Positions 15,058-20,785 of a stretch of 20,785 nucleotides of DNA are shown here, in pieces. Below the pieces are notes generated by a model, which was not told the origin of the DNA, made no database searches, and saw only the letters and a program-made list of their open reading frames with translations. The stretch's first letter is position 1; each line of letters opens with the position of its first letter. The DNA is from UMGS1279 sp045630265 (lineage in GTDB: Bacteria; Bacillota; Clostridia; Oscillospirales; Acutalibacteraceae): assembly GCA_045630265.1 (NCBI GenBank), contig JAZQSV010000017.1:1-20785 (forward strand). The letters run 5' to 3'. A program made the translations under genes and the position numbers.

Positions 15058-16032
15058 CTATTTTTTATTTTGCTCGCCGTAAACACCTACGGTAATTGCG
15101 GCATAGTCGCCAATGTTTTCTGAAAGTGCGGCGGGTACAACCTCGCAGCAGTCCCACGAAATTTTAAGGGCCTCTTTTTCAATAATTTCCTTGCAGGACT
15201 CCCAAAGTCCATTGCGGGAGCGGGTGAAGATACTACCTATAACAATTCTTTCGGGATTGAGTAGGTCGATTAGAATTGAAAGCCCGCGACCTAAATATTC
15301 TCCGCAAAGACGGTAAACCTCTATTGCGGTGGGGTCGCCGTGCTTTTCGGCGGCCATGGCAATAGATTTTGCGGTTATACCCTCAGGCGCGGTTTCGGGG
15401 TTAAAGTAAAGTGGAGTTTCGCCCCTTTGGTATGCGGCAAGACCCAGCGTGTATCCAAGCTGAGCAATACCGCCACCGCTGCAAAAGCCCTCAAAGGAAC
15501 CAAATTTACCAAAGCCGACGGGACCGTTTTCGCTAAGTCGAATGTGCCCGAGCTCTCCCGCATTTCCGTTTGTGCCCTCGTAAAGCTTTCCGTCTAAAAT
15601 AAGGCCTGCCCCAAGCCCTGTGCCAAAGGTCATAAATACCATATTCCGGCACCGCTGACCTGCACCGTAAAGCCATTCGGCCAAAGCACAGGCATTAGCG
15701 TCGTTTTGCAAATAGGCGGGAACAGAATATCTGTCAGTAAATGCCTTTGTAATCTCAAAGCCGTGGAGGTTTGGCAGATTAGGTGGGGATACTATAAGGC
15801 CCTTTTTTGAGTCAAGCGGACCGCCACAGGAAATACCAAAAACATCGCAGCCGTATTTTGGGATAAATTCATCAATTATCTCAAAAAACTGCTCCATTAT
15901 TTCATCTGCTGATTTTGAAATGTCAGTAGCAAAGCTGCGTTTGTCCTTGATTACAATAGTTTCGCCGTCGGCATGCCCTGCAGTTACGGCACATTTTGTG
16001 CCGCCAACATCAATACCAATAACCTTTAACAT
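15058..16032 (-). CDS. ROK family sugar kinase lacking the zinc cysteines
   Basis: A 324-residue ROK-family protein of kinase length with no N-terminal helix-turn-helix, so an enzyme rather than a NagC-type repressor. ATP is bound by the IGIDVGGTK loop (5-13). The likely catalytic base is Asp111 in QNDANACALAEW. MTFGTGLGAGLI (134-145) and NAGELGH (157-163) are intact. The usual zinc motif CxCGxxGCxE falls at 172-181, but here its three cysteines are Val172, Phe174 and Ser179, while Gly175, Gly178 and Glu181 are kept, followed by GFCSGGGIA. The gene follows the DUF4364 gene by eight bases and is coupled to the gmhA-like gene. Substrate could be glucose or another hexose or heptose; glucokinase is only the default guess. 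Confidence 0.87.
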   Translation of the reverse strand: MLKVIGIDVGGTKCAVTAGHADGETIVIKDKRSFATDISKSADEIMEQFFEIIDEFIPKYGCDVFGISCGGPLDSKKGLIVSPPNLPNLHGFEITKAFTDRYSVPAYLQNDANACALAEWLYGAGQRCRNMVFMTFGTGLGAGLILDGKLYEGTNGNAGELGHIRLSENGPVGFGKFGSFEGFCSGGGIAQLGYTLGLAAYQRGETPLYFNPETAPEGITAKSIAMAAEKHGDPTAIEVYRLCGEYLGRGLSILIDLLNPERIVIGSIFTRSRNGLWESCKEIIEKEALKISWDCCEVVPAALSENIGDYAAITVGVYGEQNKK

Positions 16033-16040
16033 AAAATCAC

Positions 16041-16610
16041 CTAACCTTTTTTTGGAAGTTCTTCGGTTAAAATGTTTATAAATGAATCGTAATAGTATTT
16101 TGGGTCCTCTAAAATCTGGGATTTTAAAGCGTTGGCCTGTTCGTCGTTAGGAAGAAGCAGTTCAAACCCAAAAAGCACCTCGTCATTGTTGGTTACCTTG
16201 CAACCAAGCAGTGAGCCGTAGGAGGTTTTCGTAATGGTAATGTCAGTATCACGCTCTGATTTATAGCGGGATAGCATTTTAAGCACCGCTGCATAAACCT
16301 TGCTTTTAAGCGCAAGTGAAATGGTATCCCTCAAGGTTTCACTTAAATTTACACCCTTATCTAAGATTTTGTACATATTGGGCTCTGAAGGGGCAATATA
16401 GCCACCCTTTTCAAGCTCGTATATAGCGGTTTGGGCATCAAAGTAGTTTGTAATGCCTTCGTAATGGAGCAGTTGACACATTTCGGTTGATGGCACCGGC
16501 TCTTTAATAGCGTCCAGCACGTAGCAAATTAAAATTTTTAAATCACCACTATCGAAAATATTTTCGGGGGTTATTTTTTGAAAATCACTCTTCATAGTTT
16601 TTATTACCAT
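16041..16610 (-). CDS. DUF4364 family protein, winged-helix-like
   Basis: A 189-residue protein resembling the DUF4364 family of Clostridia, a small putative transcriptional regulator family. The N-terminal part (about residues 20-85) reads like a winged helix, with DLKILICYVLDAI, a helix pair around 40-70 and GGYIAPSEPNMYKILDKG as the wing. The rest is helical and then beta-rich (about 120-160), with the GFELLLPNDEQAN segment. The start is uncertain: ATG at 16610 directly abuts AAGGA (16615-16611), while the in-frame ATG at 16595 is 15 bases from it. It lies between the flavoprotein gene and the ROK kinase gene and its stop codon lies in the kinase gene's TAGGTGA ribosome-binding site. A regulatory role over this operon is inference only. 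Confidence 0.72.
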   Translation of the reverse strand: MVIKTMKSDFQKITPENIFDSGDLKILICYVLDAIKEPVPSTEMCQLLHYEGITNYFDAQTAIYELEKGGYIAPSEPNMYKILDKGVNLSETLRDTISLALKSKVYAAVLKMLSRYKSERDTDITITKTSYGSLLGCKVTNNDEVLFGFELLLPNDEQANALKSQILEDPKYYYDSFINILTEELPKKG

Positions 16611-16635
16611 TCCTTATTTTTAAAGTTTGGAAATC

Positions 16636-17163
16636 TTAAAAATTATAGGTTTTGGGGGTTAGAATACCATCCTTGCTTAGCTTATCGGTAGATTTAAGTG
16701 TAATGCATTTTTTTAAGGTGCAACCGCTTATGGTAAAGATTGGTGTTATTTGTTTTAGAATATCTTCTAAAAGGTCCTTGTCACTGCCACTTGTTATAAT
16801 AAGCGTAACTTCACGCTTGCCATCCATAGGCGGTTTAATGCCACGCAAAAACCTTGCACTGAAAAACCTTTGAAAGCGGTCTAAAAGCGCTTTAAGGGGG
16901 GCAGGTACGCTACTATTGTAAACGGGGAAGGCAATTACTATTTTTTCTGCCTTTTCAAAATCCAGAAAAAACCTATCAAGGTCACTTTTACTGCAACCGT
17001 TTTTTGTTTTACAATAACCACAGTCATTGCAAGGGAGGGGGAGCTCTTTAAAGCAGTCAAACACAGGGTAAAGGGAAAGACTGCCAACCTCACTTATTAG
17101 TAGCTTTTCGGTAAAGGAACCGCTTTTGGGTGAAGCATAAATTATAAGCGTTTTATCTTCCAA
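16636..17163 (-). CDS. Iron-sulfur flavoprotein / NADPH-dependent FMN reductase family protein
   Basis: A 175-residue flavodoxin-fold protein. The FMN-phosphate loop is SPKSGSFTEKLL (11-22). A compact cysteine motif C-x2-C-x2-C-x5-C at Cys45, Cys48, Cys51 and Cys57 matches the pattern that holds the 4Fe-4S cluster in archaeal and clostridial Isf proteins. FPVYNSSVPAPLKALLDRF (79-97) is the typical second FMN-binding and dimer region. It probably moves electrons between reduced ferredoxin or NAD(P)H and acceptors such as quinones, oxygen species or flavins. The start is TTG at 17163, six bases after GGGGGTG (17176-17170). It is the first gene of the minus-strand operon and has a good promoter upstream. 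Confidence 0.85.
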   Translation of the reverse strand: MEDKTLIIYASPKSGSFTEKLLISEVGSLSLYPVFDCFKELPLPCNDCGYCKTKNGCSKSDLDRFFLDFEKAEKIVIAFPVYNSSVPAPLKALLDRFQRFFSARFLRGIKPPMDGKREVTLIITSGSDKDLLEDILKQITPIFTISGCTLKKCITLKSTDKLSKDGILTPKTYNF

Positions 17164-17186
17164 AATTTACACCCCCATACAAAATA

Positions 17187-17215
17187 ATTATACTATTTTT
17201 CTATCAAAACTTCAA
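17187..17215 (-). promoter_or_regulatory. Sigma-A-type promoter of the flavoprotein-DUF4364-ROK-gmhA operon
   Basis: On the minus strand, TTGAAG (17215-17210) and a perfect TATAAT (17192-17187) are separated by 17 bases. The TTG start is about 24 bases beyond the -10 box. Confidence 0.72.
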
Positions 17216-17284
17216 TAGAATAAGCAAAATTTAATCTTCTTTTTTAAAAAAGATAAAAAAATGCTCACTTTTGATCTTAATTTC

Positions 17285-17313
17285 TTGACAGAAAAGCTTT
17301 ATTGGTATATTAT
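17285..17313 (+). promoter_or_regulatory. Sigma-A promoter of glyS
   Basis: A perfect TTGACA (17285-17290) and TATTAT (17308-17313) are separated by 17 bases. The predicted leader is only about 50 bases, too short for a T-box riboswitch. Confidence 0.82.
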
Positions 17314-17372
17314 TATATAGTTAATATAATAAGAATATTATGGCCTTTTCGCAGTGTATTGGAGGAATTAAA

Positions 17373-18746
17373 ATGAAAAATAATGAAAAAAATATGGAAA
17401 CTGTGGTTGCCCTTGCAAAGGGTAGGGGTTTTGTATATCCCGGCTCTGAAATTTACGGCGGCCTTTCGAATACTTGGGACTACGGTCCGCTTGGCGTAGA
17501 GCTTAAAAATAACGTTAAAAAAGCCTGGTGGAAGAAGTTTGTTCAGGAAAACCCTTATAACGTAGGTCTTGACAGCGCAATTTTAATGAACCCTCAGGTT
17601 TGGGTTGCGTCGGGTCACGTTGGCGGCTTCTCTGATCCGCTTATGGACTGTAAGGACTGTAAAACCCGCCACCGCGCCGATAAGCTTATTGAGGATACAG
17701 GCGTTAATCCTGCAGGATGGTCCTTTGAGCAGATGAGCGAATATATCAAAGAAAAGGGTATAGCATGTCCTGATTGCGGCTCTTGCAATTTTACAGATAT
17801 TCGCAAATTTAACCTTATGTTCAAAACCTTCCAAGGTGTTACTGAGGATGCTAAGAACGAACTTTATCTTCGCCCCGAAACGGCACAAGGTATTTTTGTA
17901 AACTTTGCAAATATTCAGCGTACAACACGCCGCAAGCTCCCCTTTGGTGTTTGTCAGGTTGGTAAATCCTTCCGTAACGAAATTACTCCCGGTAACTTTA
18001 TTTTCCGTACCCGTGAGTTTGAGCAGATGGAGCTTGAGTTCTTCTGCAAGCCCGGTACCGACCTTGAATGGTTTGCTTACTGGAAAGAGTACTGCAAAAA
18101 TTGGCTTTTAAATCTTGGTATTAAAGAGGAAAATTTAAGACTTCGCGACCACGAAAAAGAGGAACTTTCTCACTACTCCAACGCTACAACCGACTTTGAA
18201 TTTTTATTCCCGTTTGGTTGGGGCGAACTTTGGGGCATTGCCGACCGTACCGACTTTGACCTTAATGCTCACATGAAGGAATCCACCAAGAGCTTGGAGT
18301 ATTTCGACCAGGAAAGCGGTGAGAAGTTCGTGCCTTACGTTATTGAGCCTTCGCTTGGTGCTGACCGCGTGCTTTTAGCATTCCTTTGTGAAGCATACGA
18401 TGAAGAGACCGACGAAAAGGGCGATACCAGAACAGTTCTTCGTTTACATCCTGCACTTGCCCCCTTTAAGGCAGCAGTTTTACCCCTTAGTAAAAAACTT
18501 TCTGATAAGGCAATGGAGGTTTATAATACCTTAGCTAAGGATTATATGGTTGATTTTGATGATGCCGGCTCTATTGGTAAGCGTTATCGTCGTGAGGATG
18601 AGATTGGCACACCTATTTGCATTACTTATGACTTTGAAAGCTTAGAGGATGGCTGTGTTACCGTTCGTGATAGAGATACAATGGAGCAAGAACGTATTAA
18701 GATTGAAGAACTTAGCGCTTACATCAAGGCAAAATTAGAATTCTAA
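17373..18746 (+). CDS. glyS: Glycyl-tRNA synthetase, single-chain (alpha2) type
   Basis: A 457-residue class II aminoacyl-tRNA synthetase that charges tRNA-Gly in the cytoplasm. It is the one-chain type shared with archaea and eukaryotes, not the glyQ/glyS two-subunit type. Landmarks are GFVYPGSEIYGGLSNTWDYG (19-38), cysteine pairs CKDC (93-96) and CPDC (132-135) flanking an insertion, motif 2 in GKSFRNEITPGNFIFRTREFEQ (197-218), and motif 3 near EPSLGADRVLLAFL. The anticodon-binding domain starts near LRLHPALAPFKAAVLPL and runs to the end. The ATG at 17373 follows GGAGGA (17361-17366) by six bases; an upstream in-frame ATG at 17340 precedes that site. A hairpin follows the gene. Confidence 0.96.
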   Translation: MKNNEKNMETVVALAKGRGFVYPGSEIYGGLSNTWDYGPLGVELKNNVKKAWWKKFVQENPYNVGLDSAILMNPQVWVASGHVGGFSDPLMDCKDCKTRHRADKLIEDTGVNPAGWSFEQMSEYIKEKGIACPDCGSCNFTDIRKFNLMFKTFQGVTEDAKNELYLRPETAQGIFVNFANIQRTTRRKLPFGVCQVGKSFRNEITPGNFIFRTREFEQMELEFFCKPGTDLEWFAYWKEYCKNWLLNLGIKEENLRLRDHEKEELSHYSNATTDFEFLFPFGWGELWGIADRTDFDLNAHMKESTKSLEYFDQESGEKFVPYVIEPSLGADRVLLAFLCEAYDEETDEKGDTRTVLRLHPALAPFKAAVLPLSKKLSDKAMEVYNTLAKDYMVDFDDAGSIGKRYRREDEIGTPICITYDFESLEDGCVTVRDRDTMEQERIKIEELSAYIKAKLEF

Positions 18747-18755
18747 GGACCTTAA

Positions 18756-18786
18756 AAAATCTGCACACCTTTCGTGTGCGGATTTT
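18756..18786 (+). terminator. Hairpin between glyS and folE, probably a leaky terminator
   Basis: A 13-bp stem (18756-18768 with 18774-18786, one T-G wobble, 5-base loop) ends in TTTT that belongs to the stem, with no further T-run (AAGGCATTTT follows). Only 21 bases separate it from folE, so no separate promoter fits between. Partial read-through seems likely. Confidence 0.6.
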
Positions 18787-18807
18787 AAGGCATTTTGGGA
18801 GATATAT

Positions 18808-19365
18808 ATGGATTTAAAACGAATTGAAAATGCCGTAAGAGAAATACTTATAGCAATAGGGGAGGACCCCGAAAGGGAGGGCTTAAAAGAAACTCCTTCC
18901 CGCGTTGCAAGAATGTATGAAGAGGTTTTTTCGGGGCTTGAGTCTGACCCTAAAATACACCTTAAAACCTTTGAAACGGGCCACGATGAAATGGTGGTTG
19001 TTAGGGATATTCCGCTTTATTCAATGTGTGAACACCATTTGCTTCCCTTTGTCGGTAAGGCACATATTGCCTATATTCCAAGTGATGGAACGGTTATCGG
19101 TCTTTCCAAACTGGCCCGTATTGTCGACTGCTTTGCGAAAAGGCCTCAGCTTCAAGAAAGGCTTACCGCAAACGTCGCTGATTTTTTGTCAACCGAACTA
19201 AATGCACTTGGTGTTGCGGTGGTTATTGAGGCCGAGCACCTATGTATGACAATGCGCGGAGTAAAGGCATCGGGCGCCATAACCTGCACATCGGCGCTTA
19301 GAGGTGTAATGCGTTCGGATAGCCGCACACGTGCAGAAGCATTAAAACTTTTAGAAAAGCGATAA
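18808..19365 (+). CDS. folE: GTP cyclohydrolase I
   Basis: A 185-residue enzyme that converts GTP to 7,8-dihydroneopterin triphosphate, the first step of tetrahydrofolate synthesis. It has the standard short bacterial length. Zinc ligands are Cys74 and His77 in MCEHHLLPF and Cys146 in EHLCMTMRG. ETPSRVARMYEE (28-39), GLSKLARIVDCFAKRPQLQE (98-117) and the GAITCTSALRG stretch complete the family signature. GGGAG (18797-18801) lies six bases before the ATG. It is followed by folP after six bases, so both act in the same pathway from one transcript. The intervening steps (folB, folK) are not in the window. Confidence 0.96.
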   Translation: MDLKRIENAVREILIAIGEDPEREGLKETPSRVARMYEEVFSGLESDPKIHLKTFETGHDEMVVVRDIPLYSMCEHHLLPFVGKAHIAYIPSDGTVIGLSKLARIVDCFAKRPQLQERLTANVADFLSTELNALGVAVVIEAEHLCMTMRGVKASGAITCTSALRGVMRSDSRTRAEALKLLEKR

Positions 19366-19371
19366 ATAAAA

Positions 19372-20187
19372 ATGAGATATTTTTGCTTTAAAGATAAAAA
19401 AATCCCGCTAGGTAAAAAAACCTACGTTATGGGTATTTTAAACGTAACACCCGATTCTTTTTCTGACGGTGGCAAAAATTTTTCTGTAGAAAATGCCACC
19501 CTGTCGGCAATAGAGATGGAAAAACAAGGCGCCGATTTTATTGACGTTGGTGCTCAGTCCACAAGGCCGGGCGCTACTCTTATTTCGGAAAAAGAGGAAT
19601 GGGATAGGTTAAAAGCGGTACTTCCTAAAATTATAGGCAGTGTAAAAATTCCCGTTTCGGTGGACACCTTTTACCCATTCGTTGCTAAAAAATCATTGGA
19701 GCTTGGCGCTAGCATAATAAACGACGTAAGCGGTACTGTTTCGCTCGAAATGGCAGAAATTATAAAAGAATATAACGCGGGTTGGGTGCTTATGCATAAC
19801 TGCGAGGTAGAGAATGACCCTATTTGTGAAGTGCATAGCGCCCTTAATTTTATGCGTGATACTGCTGTAAAATACGGTGTAAAATTGGAAAACGTTTGTC
19901 TTGACCCCGGCATTGGTTTTGCTAAAACTATGGAGCAAAATCGCCTTCTTATAAAGGAAACCCAAAAAGTAAGGGTAGATAGTAATGCTTATTTGCTTGG
20001 AGTTTCAAGAAAAAGGGTGATTGGTTTTCCGCTAGGACAGGAGACTGAGCCAAAGGATAGAGATTTTGCCACAATTTCGGCCAATACAATAGGAATTTTG
20101 GGCGGCGCCGATATAATTAGAGTGCATAATGTAGCGGCGGCCGTACAATCGGCTAAGGTTAGTGACTATATTTTAAGAGAGGTTTAA
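19372..20187 (+). CDS. folP: Dihydropteroate synthase
   Basis: A 271-residue TIM-barrel enzyme that joins p-aminobenzoate to hydroxymethyl-dihydropterin pyrophosphate in folate synthesis; it is the sulfonamide target family. The signature MGILNVTPDSFSDGG (20-34) with Asn24, the DVGAQSTRPGA loop (58-68), SVDTF with Asp98, INDVSG with Asn117, DPGIGFAKT near 178, GVSRKR with Lys214, and RVHNV with Arg250/His252 are all present. The loop DVGAQSTRPGA has Ala-Gln where Gly-Glu is common, a mild variation. No clear Shine-Dalgarno sequence precedes the ATG, so it is probably translated by coupling to folE. No resistance-linked change is inferred. Confidence 0.94.
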   Translation: MRYFCFKDKKIPLGKKTYVMGILNVTPDSFSDGGKNFSVENATLSAIEMEKQGADFIDVGAQSTRPGATLISEKEEWDRLKAVLPKIIGSVKIPVSVDTFYPFVAKKSLELGASIINDVSGTVSLEMAEIIKEYNAGWVLMHNCEVENDPICEVHSALNFMRDTAVKYGVKLENVCLDPGIGFAKTMEQNRLLIKETQKVRVDSNAYLLGVSRKRVIGFPLGQETEPKDRDFATISANTIGILGGADIIRVHNVAAAVQSAKVSDYILREV

Positions 20188-20188
20188 A

Positions 20189-20785
20189 ATGTCTTATAGT
20201 AATTCTAAAATATTTTTAAATTTGGCAGCGGTATATTTGATTTTTTGGGATATAGTTGCAATTTTTTCTATAGGCGCTGTGAATGCTCAAACCATTTTTG
20301 CAACAGTTTTGCAAAACTATATTCCTTGTAAATCTTTACTCGGTATTTCTGTTTTGCTTTACGCAAATGAGAATAGCGCTTTAAAAATTTTCAAAACTAT
20401 AACTTCGGTATTTTTGTGGGTTTATGCTATAATTCATACACTAACGCTTTTAATGCAACTTGTGCTCATTACAAACGGGCAGGGTGCAACGGGTGTACAA
20501 GAAACCTTTAATTTTGCGGGCTTTGTAGGTGGCATATTTATAATGGTTGCAGGAATCTTCCTGATGCAGTATTTTAAAAACGGTCGCTTTACAAAAACTA
20601 CAATATCGCTGTCTCTTGTGGCTATTATACTTTTCCTTTGCTACCATATTTCGGACATTGTATTTTCGGTAATGTCTCTTACAGAGGCAGGAGTTTCGGG
20701 CTTTGGTGCTTTCCTTGTAAACTGCTTAACATTTGGTTTTATAGTTTGGGTAGTAGGGCTTATTGCCTATCTAATTGTATTTACG
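20189..20785 (+). CDS. Unrecognised multi-pass membrane protein, 3'-partial
   Basis: An open frame of 199 codons from ATG at 20189 to the end of the window, with no stop, so the gene continues beyond it. AGAGAGG (20176-20182) lies six bases ahead and the start overlaps the end of folP with a one-base gap. The protein is very hydrophobic. Likely membrane segments are near residues 8-31, 43-58, 70-94, 109-127, 137-161 and 171-197, separated by short polar loops such as ENSALKIFK and KNGRFTKT. I do not recognise a family and see no catalytic motif. Codon use resembles its neighbours. Its tight spacing suggests co-transcription with folE-folP, which need not imply a folate role; a transporter would be a guess. 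Confidence 0.8.
   Translation, partial: MSYSNSKIFLNLAAVYLIFWDIVAIFSIGAVNAQTIFATVLQNYIPCKSLLGISVLLYANENSALKIFKTITSVFLWVYAIIHTLTLLMQLVLITNGQGATGVQETFNFAGFVGGIFIMVAGIFLMQYFKNGRFTKTTISLSLVAIILFLCYHISDIVFSVMSLTEAGVSGFGAFLVNCLTFGFIVWVVGLIAYLIVFT

Noticed and set aside
15058..16032. NagC/XylR-type ROK repressor
   Set aside because: There is no N-terminal helix-turn-helix; the protein starts directly with the ATP-binding IGIDVGGTK loop, so it is a kinase-type ROK protein.
17164..17372. Possible T-box riboswitch upstream of glyS
   Set aside because: The promoter at 17285-17313 leaves a leader of about 50 bases, with no room for stem I or the T-box sequence, and no TGGNACCGCG-like motif is present.
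1..20785. Mobile elements, CRISPR arrays, toxin-antitoxin pairs, tRNA or rRNA genes
   Set aside because: I looked along both strands and found no transposase or integrase motifs, no spaced direct repeats, and no tRNA-like cloverleaf; gaps between genes are short and explained by promoters and terminators.

Overview
The window reads as ordinary chromosome of a low-to-moderate GC, endospore-forming Clostridia (Oscillospirales/Ruminococcaceae-like). Evidence for this: a spoIID gene with a sigma-E-like promoter, a 3D/G5/DUF348 cell-wall protein of the YabE type, the dgt-dnaG-rpoD order, a single-chain (alpha2-type) glycyl-tRNA synthetase, DUF4364 and TSCPD-domain proteins, strong AGGAG-type ribosome binding sites and frequent TTG/GTG starts. 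I see no transposase, phage gene, CRISPR array, tRNA or rRNA. The density is about one gene per kb with short gaps.

Layout. (1) 1-1002 (+): 3' part of a 3D-domain cell-wall protein, ending in a strong hairpin terminator that faces a second terminator from the opposite strand. (2) 1091-4422 (-): DUF1015 protein, galE and a threonine aldolase, an operon driven by a good sigma-A-type promoter at 4455-4483. (3) 4553-5527 (+): spoIID, divergent from the DUF1015 operon, with a candidate sigma-E promoter and its own terminator. (4) 5666-6286 (+): YigZ/IMPACT-family protein with its own consensus promoter. (5) 6358-10220 (+): dgt, dnaG and rpoD (sigA), the nucleotide-pool, primase and housekeeping sigma cluster. 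(6) 10226-14356 (+): an Rrf2-family regulator with likely Fe-S cysteines, a small TSCPD-domain protein, an unrecognised 187-residue protein, then trkA and trkH for potassium uptake. Same-strand spacing is tight and no terminator is evident from dgt to trkH. (7) 14419-17163 (-): a likely four-gene operon of Fe-S flavoprotein/FMN reductase, DUF4364 winged-helix protein, ROK-family sugar kinase and GmhA-like SIS isomerase, convergent with trkH across a shared hairpin. (8) 17373-20785 (+): glyS with a near-consensus promoter, then folE, folP and the start of an unrecognised multi-pass membrane protein that runs off the window.

Functionally this is mostly housekeeping: replication and transcription initiation, tRNA charging, folate synthesis, potassium uptake, UDP-sugar interconversion, sporulation and cell-wall remodelling. 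I find no convincing new defence, mobile or biosynthetic system. The points most worth a second look are the Rrf2/TSCPD/187-residue trio behind rpoD, the ROK kinase whose three zinc-binding cysteines are all replaced yet which sits beside a phosphoheptose-isomerase-like partner, the DUF1015-galE-threonine aldolase operon, the sigma-E-like spoIID promoter back to back with a sigma-A promoter, and repeated junctions where the upstream stop codon lies inside the next gene's Shine-Dalgarno sequence. Several starts were moved inward from the longest open frame because a Shine-Dalgarno sequence decides them (DUF1015, spoIID, dgt, dnaG, rpoD, glyS).
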